From positions 87,396,501 to 87,460,500 of the forward strand of contig CATIUR010000003.1 of assembly GCA_949592205.1 (NCBI GenBank): a DNA stretch of 64,000 bases. Direction: 5' to 3'. The notes under the pieces were generated by a model. It saw nothing but the letters and a program-made list of their open reading frames with translations. It had not been told where the DNA came from and ran no database searches. The position numbers and the translations under genes are program-made. This stretch comes from Helichrysum umbraculigerum (lineage: Eukaryota; Streptophyta; Magnoliopsida; Asterales; Asteraceae). Within the stretch, counting starts at the first letter, position 1. Each line of letters starts with the position of its first letter. Shown in pieces: positions 54,113 to 64,000 of the stretch.

Positions 54113-55404
54113 GACCATTTGCAACGCGGGCGTTGTAGCCGAGGTGGACGTCCAGAACGCCCTAGAACGCCGGCAACGGGGCGTTCTGGGTGGAGATGAC
54201 GTGGGGCGTTGAGCGAAGAAGCACGGGGAAGCATTCTGCTGAATTCGTGGGGCCCACGAATATTTTATTCCCTTTTTGGTTTTGGACCGTTAGAAGATAA
54301 TAAAAAAAAAATTTAGTTTTTTTAAAAAACTGACCGTTGCCGACAGTAAAAAAAAAAAAAATTTAATTTTGTGGACCGTTGAAGGCCTGAAAAAGGCTGT
54401 AAAAATTTTTTTTTTTTAAATCTAACTTTTCTATCTATATATATCCACCACCACCGACCTCATATTCCACACAAACATCAAACTAAAACTTCATTCTCAA
54501 AACATCAACACCAAAAATCATGTCTTCACCAAATGAAACCCCAAACCAAAACCCGAACAATCAATTTAATCCCGAGCAAATGTCATACACAAACCTCATG
54601 ATGTTTGGAACTCCAAACACTCCCGGTGCGGCTAGCTCACAACCAACTCGTTACCCCACTCCGCCACAATACGGCATGTATCCACTACCACCACACTATC
54701 AACAACCATACGATTACGGTCAACAACAACCATACTACCACCACCAACAACCTTACTTTCAACAACCACCAACATTCTTTCCCCCTCAACAAACCCAACA
54801 AACCCATCAACCCGAACAACCACCCGAAACACAATCCGATCCAACCACCCAACGAACCGGAAAGCAAATCCAACAAAGTCCCCGAAAAAGAAGTCACAAA
54901 AAACGAGCGAAGCCGGGTCCCAAATTCTTGTCCGAAAAAAAATTGGGCGGGTGCGGAAGAAGCGTGGTTGGCGACATGTTGGTGTGACACATCGGAGGAT
55001 CCTATCACCGCGACCAACCAAAAAAAGGGTACGTTGTGGTCCACCGTTGAGGAAAAGTTTAACTGTAACGACCAAGGTTGGGTTCGATATGCCGACGCAC
55101 TATCCTCAAAGTGGCGATACATAAATAAGTATTGCAAAGATTTCAACAACATATACGAAGAACATAGCAAGCTGTCTAGGAGGGCCAGCGGCACCGACGA
55201 CCAAATGGTGTTTGACAGATCGGTTGCGGAGTACTTTCGGTTGTTCAAAAAAAGCTTCAACATGAAAGAAGCTTGGAATGTTGTAAGGTTTCATCCAAAA
55301 TGGCGTAAAGTTCAAGGGGTTCAACACGAAGATGGCGAGGACTACACGGACTCGGTTGACCTCTCCGACGACAACCCGACCGGGACCGGGCTTCCGAACG
55401 AGCT
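54113..55404 (+). mobile_element. 5' part of a PIF/Harbinger-like element
   Basis: It begins GACCATTTGCAACGC after TTA (54110-54112), a TWA-type target typical of PIF/Harbinger. A GC-richer leader, a TATA-like TATATATA at about 54436, and a Myb/SANT-like ORF1 at 54520 follow. The element is cut at 55404 by an LTR insertion, so the transposase ORF, if any, is outside the window. Confidence 0.6.
54520..55404 (+). pseudogene. PIF/Harbinger ORF1-type Myb/SANT-like protein, frameshifted and truncated
   Basis: From ATG 54520 the protein starts with a Gln/Pro/Tyr-rich disordered region (to about residue 125) and a basic patch (PRKRSHKKRAKPGP). The frame then breaks at GAAAAAAAATTGG (about 54941-54953): A8 where seven As would keep the frame. 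The next frame continues with a trihelix/SANT-like segment (EEAWLATCWCDTSEDP, LWSTVEEKFN, SSKWRYINKYCKDFN) and a NAM-associated-type helix (KEAWNVVRFHPKWRKV) up to 55404, where the LTR interrupts it. Such ORF1 proteins bind element DNA and help the transposase. The homopolymer break might be an assembly error, but the LTR truncation is real. Confidence 0.75.
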
Positions 55405-56283
55405 TGTAACACCCCCAAATTTGATGATTTGCGGAAGCTTGATTTGGGTGTTACTAATCAATAACAAAGCACAAAGATATATAGTAAACGACTCTATATG
55501 CGTCGTTTAACAAAATGTATTGATAATAGAAATGTTTACATCATTTAAAGCTTTACATAGCTCGAGTTTAAATAAAATGAGATTTCAGTACATAAGTACT
55601 TGTACAAAAATATACTAATGCAAGAAAATCTCAATCGTCTGTATGCTGACTCGAGCTAAAGTCCTGAAGCAGAAACATCCTACTGCTTGGTACCTGCGAT
55701 ATATGCTAAAAGGTCAGCTAGAAAGCTGGTGAGCTCACAGGTTTGAAATCAGTTAATATAGTATGAACCGCAAGATTTAAATAATGAATTGCATCCAGCA
55801 ATTAAATAATGAATTGCATCCAGCAATTAAATGATAGTCATCGTGTATACAGCCATGAGCACATAGTTGAGCTTAACTCGAGGGCCGGGTCCCCTATAGA
55901 GAATTCCGGGCGAGGTGCCTCAACGAATGCCTAATCAACATTCGTCTTCCCAAATATTAGTACGTCCGTTTACCCGGTTAGTGCTTGCTAACCCGAACGA
56001 GGAGGGTCAATCCTATATGGTACCATATACTAATATTCACGCTACAACGTATTAACAACTATGCTGACGGAGGACTTTAAATGATTAGTTTCGAAAAACT
56101 CATGTAGTATATGAAATGTTTGTACTTGCGTTCACATGTTAAAGGTTGAGCAATATATCACACCCCTGAGTAAAACAGTAAAAGAGGGGCTATGAGACTC
56201 ACCTGAGTCTGAAAGCGTTTAAACAAACGTAAGTTGATTAGCCGAGTATGAAGTCCAAAGACTTGCAACCTGAGGGTGTCCAC
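55405..56283. repeat. LTR of the 24182-26499 family, interrupted
   Basis: It starts TGTAACACCCCCAAATTTG and follows the solo LTR at 24182 closely, with a few substitutions and an extra 25-bp tandem unit containing AATGAATTGCATCCAGCAA (about 55773-55822). It stops at GGTGTCCAC, which in the other copy runs on into GACACGCGATGG, so the LARD inserted at this point. The rest of the LTR, and whether it is solo, lie outside the window. Confidence 0.88.
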
Positions 56284-58494
56284 TATAACACCCCTCGTTT
56301 AATTATAAACAATCAATATAATAATGGCGACGCGGAAGCTTATATTTCAAACATTACTATCAATGTCTCAAAATGTCAATAAACTTTTTCCAAGTTAAAT
56401 ACATAACATTTCAACAAACTCGGTGTTATATAATTCAAAACATTTCTATAGTTATTAAAATATCATCAGAGTGAAAGCCCGTCAAGCATTCCATCAATTC
56501 CAAACACTTCCTGCCCTGTCCCATATGTCCCATCTATTTTAACCTGCAGGAAGAACTGTGGTGGGGTTAGCATAAAGCTAAGTGAATGAAACTATAACAA
56601 CAGTCCAACTTAGTATAACAATCTGTTTACATTAAACACAATAAACAGAATATAGATCAATGAATCAATCAATCAACTAGCCGACATTCACATAATGTCA
56701 TTCAAGCTACGTCAAGAGGACCGGTGGTCCCTGAGCAACCATATACCGGTCTGGCACCCAGGAACACTTATCGTTCATCTGTATTGGCCTATACAGACCC
56801 ACCGATAACTTGTTGTCAATCACACATGACCTAGATCTCTAAACCAACATTTCAAGTTTTTCCGAGATCTCCTGTCGTCTACAACAACAACAAGCCCAAC
56901 CAACACAAGTTGACCTCTGAATATTACACATTGGCACAATTTCAGCCAAGCAATCAACCATGTCTGACTATCATGGCAAAACAGGTTAACAGATGCATCA
57001 TATCACAGTAATATAGTAAATTACTCGTTGTAACCAAATCATTACAACTAAATCACACTAAGGTTACAGATCCACTCACCGACTACCTCAGGCATCCACT
57101 CAGTAGTCTAATGTCACTGAGTCCTTCTGTTTATCTGAAACACAACAGAACCACACAAGTTAATCACTTGTCTCAAATCCATACAATATTTTACAATTGT
57201 AATTACATCTATAACTTAACACTTAGTCATGATCAATGATCATAATATTCACTTTCCAAATTAAATCATAATATGATTATTAACTTACATCACTTTAACA
57301 CCAATCACATCAAGGTTATGAATAACCCTCTTATCACATTAATCCACTTTGATTATCACTAATCAACATGGTTAAACCATTACTAAGGTGATTAACCTCA
57401 TTTCAAGAATTCATCAAAACCACCATACTTGGTTTAATGAATACTTAACAATTAAATTCACATAATCATCTTTAATCATCAATTAAGTGTTCTTAGCCAT
57501 AAACAATGCTAATTTTATCTTATAATCCATGATAACCATCATAATCATTATAATTCTCAAGAACACCTAATCACTTATAACTTTTAACTTGAATAGTGTT
57601 AATCATCATCATTAGTCACTCTTAATGTGATCATTAACACCACTTATCAATCATAGATCATTATTCTAAGCTTAGAAGCTTCAATTCTTGAATTCTCAAC
57701 TAAACCCCTAAACTTTTCTCATAATCATACACTAATTCTTTCATTTCTAGGTTAGGGCTTAGAGGCTAATCATCATTTAAGCATCAACTAATCATTATAA
57801 CATGATTACAAGCTTTAATTCATGAATTATCAACTAACCCATATCTTAACTCATGATTATCATTCATTTATATCATTTCTAGGTTAGATTTTCAACTACA
57901 AATCATGAATTAGATATCAACTAACAATTATTTCATCATTACAAGCTTCAATTTAGCATTACTCATCCTAATTTCATCATGTACACAAAACCCCATTTCA
58001 TAGGTTTATGAAAATCAAGTAATCAAGACTTACAAGATGAGTAGAAGGATTAGAGAGTGATAATCCATGTTCTTGAAGCTTAAATTCGGATTTGGCATCT
58101 TCAATTTAGTGTTGTGAAAGGATTTTAGGAATTGATCTAGGGTTTATATGTTTCTGTATGTATGTATATGTACGTACTGTATATAGATATAGTTAGGAAA
58201 AAGAAACCGACTCAAAATATGAGTTTATCACATAATTGGTTAAATTTCGTTCCCCGTACTTATCATTGTCTGGAACTTAAAACCCATTTGCGGGGAAACA
58301 TTATTTTATTTTACCGTCAACTGAGTTAATTTAAAACAATCAATAATTTATTAGTCACAATAAATTATTCGACTCTTTTCCTCATTTATTTTCAAATAAC
58401 AAAGGAAATCATTTTCTGACACATTAATAACAGTTCACAGTCAGAAAATATTAAAATACTACTAGACTACTAGACCCAAAGATCGGGTGTTACA
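56284..58494 (-). repeat. 3' LTR of the LARD (2211 bp)
   Basis: On the minus strand it starts TGTAACACCCGATC at 58494 and ends GAGGGGTGTTATA at 56284. The TATA end departs from the usual CA but is the same in both LTR copies. Confidence 0.88.
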
Positions 58495-61400
58495 AATCTC
58501 CCCCCCTTAAAGAGATTTCGCCCTCGAAATCTGATCACATTTAGTCAGTCTAGTGAAATAGAATTATACATTTCATTTCACTAATACTATACTTTTCATA
58601 CAACTTGCACACCACCAATGTGTATTTCAACTGAATTCACATAAACACATAAGTTGTGTTTTGTACTTTATTTAACCAATTATACATATCATACTCTATT
58701 CCAATAGCTATCACCAAATGCAATATCCAGCATAAGGTGGAGCATAATTAACTATTTTATCACAATATACACATATCAGACGTTACTCCCTTGAGTAACT
58801 CACGAATATATATACATATATTCGATTCTTTCCACATTCACATGTCCAAATGTATATATTTCTATCTTTTCTCCTTGCACATACACTGTGCACATATCCT
58901 GTTTCTATATATTTAACTGACCATTTCCATGATCATTTATAACTAGCCAAGTATACAACACAATCACTTACACAAGTGAATCACATAGTCATATGCATTT
59001 TCTATTGTTAATTCAATAATACTAGTGGTAATGAATACCACAATACTTACATTAACAATAACAGTTCTATTCGATTCACAACTAGCAATTTAGCTAATAA
59101 TCAGGTATTTCTTTAGCTAATCACATTGCTAGAATCTTTACTTTGGCAACTAGTCAATTAGTGGTTCACCACATGTAATTATATACATCACCAGATTATA
59201 TGAAACCCTTTTTTTTCTCAAAGGAAATCTACTATCATATAATCTTAAACATATAAGAGTAAACAATATGTAGAGGTCAATTCTTATGGGTAAAAACCAT
59301 TTTTACTTAATCAATTAGCATCCTACTACAACAAGTGGGATGCTAAATCAGCACCAGTTGATACCATGCTGCATTAGCATAAATTTTTCAACAACATAAG
59401 GTGCCGTCATTAGTCACATGTTCAACAATATATCCACATTGTTATTCACAATCAAATGACCTCTACCCTGCTTAACTCATCTTTTGATTATTACCAGTTG
59501 CATTTCATCACACATACACATCTATTGCACCATAGATACTACAGTAACAACAAATTGTAGTTTACTATTCTTTTATTTCAGTCAATCATTGACTATTTCT
59601 CAATTACAGGTCAACATATCTTACCTGTTAATTTAAAACCACTTAACTTTATCTGGTACTTAGTAGCCTCAACAATTCCATGTGAAATGGCATAATATAA
59701 ATACGTTGGCCAGACGTCATCATATTATGTCAGTCACACTTTATTCTCAGGCAACTTCATACCATTTACTTTCCAAAGTGATTAACTTTTACTATCACAT
59801 ATATCGTAATAGTGATATCAACAATTTATACATATTTAACAACCTTTAATAGCAGGTACAGTTAAATATTAATTTACTGCTCTATTTCACTTATCACTTT
59901 GAGTGTACAATTAATCACATAATCAGGTATATAACTCTTTTCACTATTTCATTAACATAGATGTAATGTTCAACACAATTACATCAATCAAACTCTTTAT
60001 TACCTGATTCAATGTCAATTATTGGTATGACAATTAACACTTATAACACATTTAGTACTAAACATTTTGTCAATACTATGTGTAATACTCAACACATATT
60101 CATTAATCTAGACATCTTTAGTTGAATTACAATTGAGCATTTCTTGTTTGACTATCACATAACTATAAGCTCATGTACTTGGTTTACAATTTCTTAAAAT
60201 GCTCAATTCAAAATATTTTAATACTTTACATGATTCAAATACTTTATCATGTTTCAATTTATTCACATATATGATCCACATAATCCTATAATCAATGTTT
60301 ACTAATTCTAGTTAGCAACAATCAACAATACCATTTACTGGTATCATTTGCAGTTAAATAATTCGTCTAAAAACAACTCATACACAATAACATATGTGGA
60401 CCTCTTAAAACAAGTTTTAGTGTTGCACATATACACAAGAATGAGCTCTGGGCTCAAAGAAACAAAAGCCCGATACAAAATGTAAGTCAAAAGTTCGAAA
60501 GTTAACAGCTTCAAAATTTCCTTATACCAACACATTTGCACATAATTTAATTATTTAAATCATTGCAAATTTCATCAAAAGGACATTACCATTGGAAATT
60601 AGACTCTCTCACGTTTCTGGCGGTATAAAGAACGTCAAAAACGGAGTTACGGTTCATCTTTTATGACCATTTTAAAATTAACCTCCTGAATCCCCAACGA
60701 ATCCGCCGGATTCATTATGAATCCGCCGGATTCAATATGAATCCGCCGGATTCACCCCAATTTTTGCAAAATTTCATTCTCAGAACCTCTTCTAACCAAT
60801 CCGGTCCACCCAATCTGCCGGATTCATCATGAATCCGCCGGATTAAACTTGAATCCGCCGGATTGGACCCAGTACAGCAGGTCTGCACAATCTTTTGCAA
60901 AAGTATGAAATTCAAACGCGCATATCTCCTAAACCGTAAAGAATTAGGGTCTGAAATTTTGCAGGCACCTTTATATAATCAAAATACAACTTTCTATTTT
61001 TCCACTTTTTCAATTTACACGTTTTACGAGAAAACGGACGTATAACCAATTTTAGGTCATTTTGAGCCATTTTCGTTGACATGCCATATTCCAAATGGCT
61101 TATTTTCTGGTTTCAACCCTTTGCCAACATGCTTATACATATATTTGTGACGTGTGGGCACTTTCATCACACTCATATACTTGTCCTATCATGTTTTAAC
61201 TAGTCGACCCGTTTAAGGGTCCAAATGGGCATTCTTAACAAAACAACTACATTGACTACCCAAAACACTTTTGACACATATTTTCACCATATGTAGGACT
61301 AAAAGTCACTGTTACATTGGTCATAACCAAATTACTACTCATTTTAACCGTTTAACCATTAAGTGACCCATTTGGGCACTTTGACAACCCATTCGGGTTT

Positions 61401-62482
61401 CAACCCATATAACTACCATTTCATATCCCCTTTTACATAACGTTGACTATTATAAGTCAAACTAACCCACTTTCACTATTGGTGTCCTATTATACCTTCA
61501 AAACACCAATTTCACATAATTTCATTATGTTTCAACCAATTACAACAAATTTTCAACTTTTACTTCATTTTCAAACTTGTCAACGCATATCAAGACTAGT
61601 TGACCACTTTGACTTTCTACTTTACCACTTTTAATACCTAGATCATAATTCAACCAAAATCATGATCAAGGCAAAACACATAAACATCTAGTCACTTTTA
61701 TCACTTTATAATATATTCATTACCCAAGTGACTCTACCAATTTCAACTTTGACTTTTCCTAGTCAAAGACACACATTCCAATCAATGGATGCTTTCTAAT
61801 TCACGCAACAACAAGACTCCAAACTTATTAATTGAGATTACCAATATCTCATTAAATTTACTATATGGAGTCATATCAACAAATCTATCATGTATCAAAT
61901 AATTTCTTAGCAAGAATTCATACTCACACCTTGCATTTATCAAATCATAATCACTCAATGATTTACACTTTATTTTCACATTGTAGACACACTTAAATCC
62001 AATTAATCCCACTATTACACTTTATATAACAAGGTGTCTACAAAATCCATTTCTAGTTCATTATGAACTACTCATGATGCTAAACATCTCAACTAATATT
62101 CCTAGCATCACATTAACAAGTAATAGTCACCAATGACTCATAACTGGGGAATCATATCAGTCTAACTCAATTTACTTCACTACTAATCATATCATAGCAA
62201 AGTAAACAATTCAAGCTTATTTAAATTCAACAGGCTTATCGAAAATACCTGATACACTTAAGCCCACGAATATTGAGGAATCATTGAGAATACCATTCGG
62301 TTCCTCAGGTTCCTCCGTCTCTGCAACCAAAACACAACTTCGAAACTTGTTATGGATTAGTACCCATTCAATAACCACATTTTCATACAATCACTAATCC
62401 CACACCCACTGGAATGTTTGACTTGACATATCTTATAGATTTGGGATTGAACATAACCAATGTCCAATTCACCCAAACCTAT
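58495..62482 (-). other. Non-coding internal region of the LARD
   Basis: About 4 kb, AT-rich, without long frames. The polypurine tract is at 58498-58512 (minus strand CTTTAAGGGGGGGAG). The repeated AATCCGCCGGATT cluster lies at 60700-60865. Near the 5' end (62266-62330) a piece with AG...GT edges and open sequence (GAGGAACCTGAGG) looks like a leftover coding fragment or leader exon, uncertain. Confidence 0.75.
60700..60865. repeat. AATCCGCCGGATT repeat cluster
   Basis: Six near-palindromic copies (AATCCGCCGGATT, two with a mismatch) stand at about 60700, 60720, 60740, 60812, 60832 and 60852 in two groups of three with about 20-bp spacing. The arms AATCC/GGATT pair around GCC, so they can form small hairpins. 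Confidence 0.85.
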
Positions 62483-62494
62483 GCTCTGATACCA
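62483..62494 (-). other. Primer binding site of the LARD
   Basis: TGGTATCAGAGC on the minus strand, three bases after the LTR end at 62498; initiator tRNA-Met type. Confidence 0.88.
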
Positions 62495-62497
62495 ACT

Positions 62498-64000
62498 TAT
62501 AACACCCCTCGTTTAATTATAAACAATCAATATAATAATGGCGACGCGGAAGCTTATATTTCAAACATTACTATCAATGTCTCAAAATGTCAATAAACTT
62601 TTTCCAAGTTAAATACATAACATTTCAACAAACTCGGTGTTATATAATTCAAAACATTTCTATAGTTATTAAAATATCATCAGAGTGAAAGCCCGTCAAG
62701 CATTCCATCAATTCCAAACACTTCCTGCCCTGTCCCATATGTCCCATCTATTTTAACCTGCAGGAAGAACTGTGGTGGGGTTAGCATAAAGCTAAGTGAA
62801 TGAAACTATAACAACAGTCCAACTTAGTATAACAATCTGTTTACATTAAACACAATAAACAGAATATAGATCAATGAATCAATCAATCAACTAGCCGACA
62901 TTCACATAATGTCATTCAAGCTACGTCAAGAGGACCGGTGGTCCCTGAGCAACCATATACCGGTCTGGCACCCAGGAACACTTATCGTTCATCTGTATTG
63001 GCCTATACAGACCCACCGATAACTTGTTGTCAATCACACATGACCTAGATCTCTAAACCAACATTTCAAGTTTTTCCGAGATCTCCTGTCGTCTACAACA
63101 ACAACAAGCCCAACCAACACAAGTTGACCTCTGAATATTACACATTGGCACAATTTCAGCCAAGCAATCAACCATGTCTGACTATCATGGCAAAACAGGT
63201 TAACAGATGCATCATATCACAGTAATATAGTAAATTACTCGTTGTAACCAAATCATTACAACTAAATCACACTAAGGTTACAGATCCACTCACCGACTAC
63301 CTCAGGCATCCACTCAGTAGTCTAATGTCACTGAGTCCTTCTGTTTATCTGAAACACAACAGAACCACACAAGTTAATCACTTGTCTCAAATCCATACAA
63401 TATTTTACAATTGTAATTACATCTATAACTTAACACTTAGTCATGATCAATGATCATAATATTCACTTTCCAAATTAAATCATAATATGATTATTAACTT
63501 ACATCACTTTAACACCAATCACATCAAGGTTATGAATAACCCTCTTATCACATTAATCCACTTTGATTATCACTAATCAACATGGTTAAACCATTACTAA
63601 GGTGATTAACCTCATTTCAAGAATTCATCAAAACCACCATACTTGGTTTAATGAATACTTAACAATTAAATTCACATAATCATCTTTAATCATCAATTAA
63701 GTGTTCTTAGCCATAAACAATGCTAATTTTATCTTATAATCCATGATAACCATCATAATCATTATAATTCTCAAGAACACCTAATCACTTATAACTTTTA
63801 ACTTGAATAGTGTTAATCATCATCATTAGTCACTCTTAATGTGATCATTAACACCACTTATCAATCATAGATCATTATTCTAAGCTTAGAAGCTTCAATT
63901 CTTGAATTCTCAACTAAACCCCTAAACTTTTCTCATAATCATACACTAATTCTTTCATTTCTAGGTTAGGGCTTAGAGGCTAATCATCATTTAAGCATCA
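62498..64000 (-). repeat. 5' LTR of the LARD, truncated by window end
   Basis: Collinear with 56284-57786 at a constant offset of 6214 with no difference found. The remaining 700 bp or so lie beyond the window. Confidence 0.92.

Larger units (their letters stand above)
56284..64000 (-). mobile_element. Young non-autonomous LARD-type LTR retrotransposon
   Basis: Minus-strand order: 5' LTR (beyond 64000 to 62498), primer site at 62494-62483, about 4.0 kb of non-coding internal DNA, polypurine tract at 58512-58498, and 3' LTR 58494-56284. The LTRs match base for base in all 1.5 kb that can be compared, with no indel, so insertion is very recent. No frame over about 75 codons occurs inside, so it depends on another element for all proteins. 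The end of its internal region (GATTTCGAGGGCGAAATC then AAGGGGGGGAGA, minus strand) is like Tekay chromoviruses, its likely helper lineage. Confidence 0.88.

Noticed and set aside
54632..55263. Minus-strand frames of 147 and 192 codons
   Set aside because: They are antisense to the PIF/Harbinger ORF1; hydrophobic Val/Leu runs mirror its Asn/Gln/His codons.

Overview
This is plant nuclear DNA, almost certainly from an Asteraceae species. The evidence is a GT-AG spliced Yip1-family gene, plant LTR-retrotransposon lineages (Sirevirus Ty1/copia, Tekay-like chromovirus, Athila/Tat-like Ty3/gypsy), CACTA, Mutator, PIF/Harbinger and Helitron sequences, and no bacterial or organellar genes. The family assignment rests on general resemblance of the retroelement ORFs and was not checked by database search. 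Only one ordinary cellular gene is visible (49360-53545, minus); most of the rest is nested transposon. LEFT NEST (1-36968): an Athila/Tat-like element A (plus; 3' internal part 1-1466, 3' LTR 1467-4418) sits in the 3' LTR of a related minus-strand element D (5' LTR 26977-29553, gag, protease, a long unknown region X, 3' LTR remnant 4419-6012). Element D codes for gag and protease but no reverse transcriptase or integrase. Its gag is split by a full-length Sirevirus (11648-23548, TSD TGAGC, 690-bp LTRs that look identical) and by a 2318-bp solo LTR (24182-26499, TSD AACTA). Element D abuts an older related LTR (29554-31655), which stands head-to-head with a plus-strand LTR fragment (31656-32428). 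A decayed chromovirus pol (32429-34394) and its 3' LTR follow; that LTR is split by another solo LTR (34460-35762, TSD GTTAT). MIDDLE (36969-49359): AT-rich DNA with two Helitron-type 3' termini (36969 minus, 46576 plus), a 280-bp CACTA MITE (38809-39088, TSD CAT), several fold-back MITEs, and a 4.8-kb Mutator-like element (39949-44770). That element has 42-bp terminal inverted repeats, a broken gene fragment that may be Ulp1-like, and a long array of the palindrome ATCACATGTGAT and variants. GENE (49360-53545): six exons, 273 codons, a five-span Yip1-family Golgi/trafficking membrane protein that looks intact. RIGHT NEST (53811-64000): a small MITE lies next to the gene's promoter. Then comes the 5' part of a PIF/Harbinger element whose Myb/SANT-like ORF1 is frameshifted in an A8 run. 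It is cut by an LTR of the same family as the 24182 solo LTR, which is cut in turn by a very young, non-coding 'LARD' element (minus; 56284 to beyond 64000) whose LTR copies match at every position compared over the visible 1.5 kb. The most unusual signals are the polymerase-less gag-protease-X element, the ATCACATGTGAT array, the dense ACTG-word clusters in the Sirevirus, the GCGACACAA hairpin array, and the triplicated purine-tract motifs shared by elements A and D.
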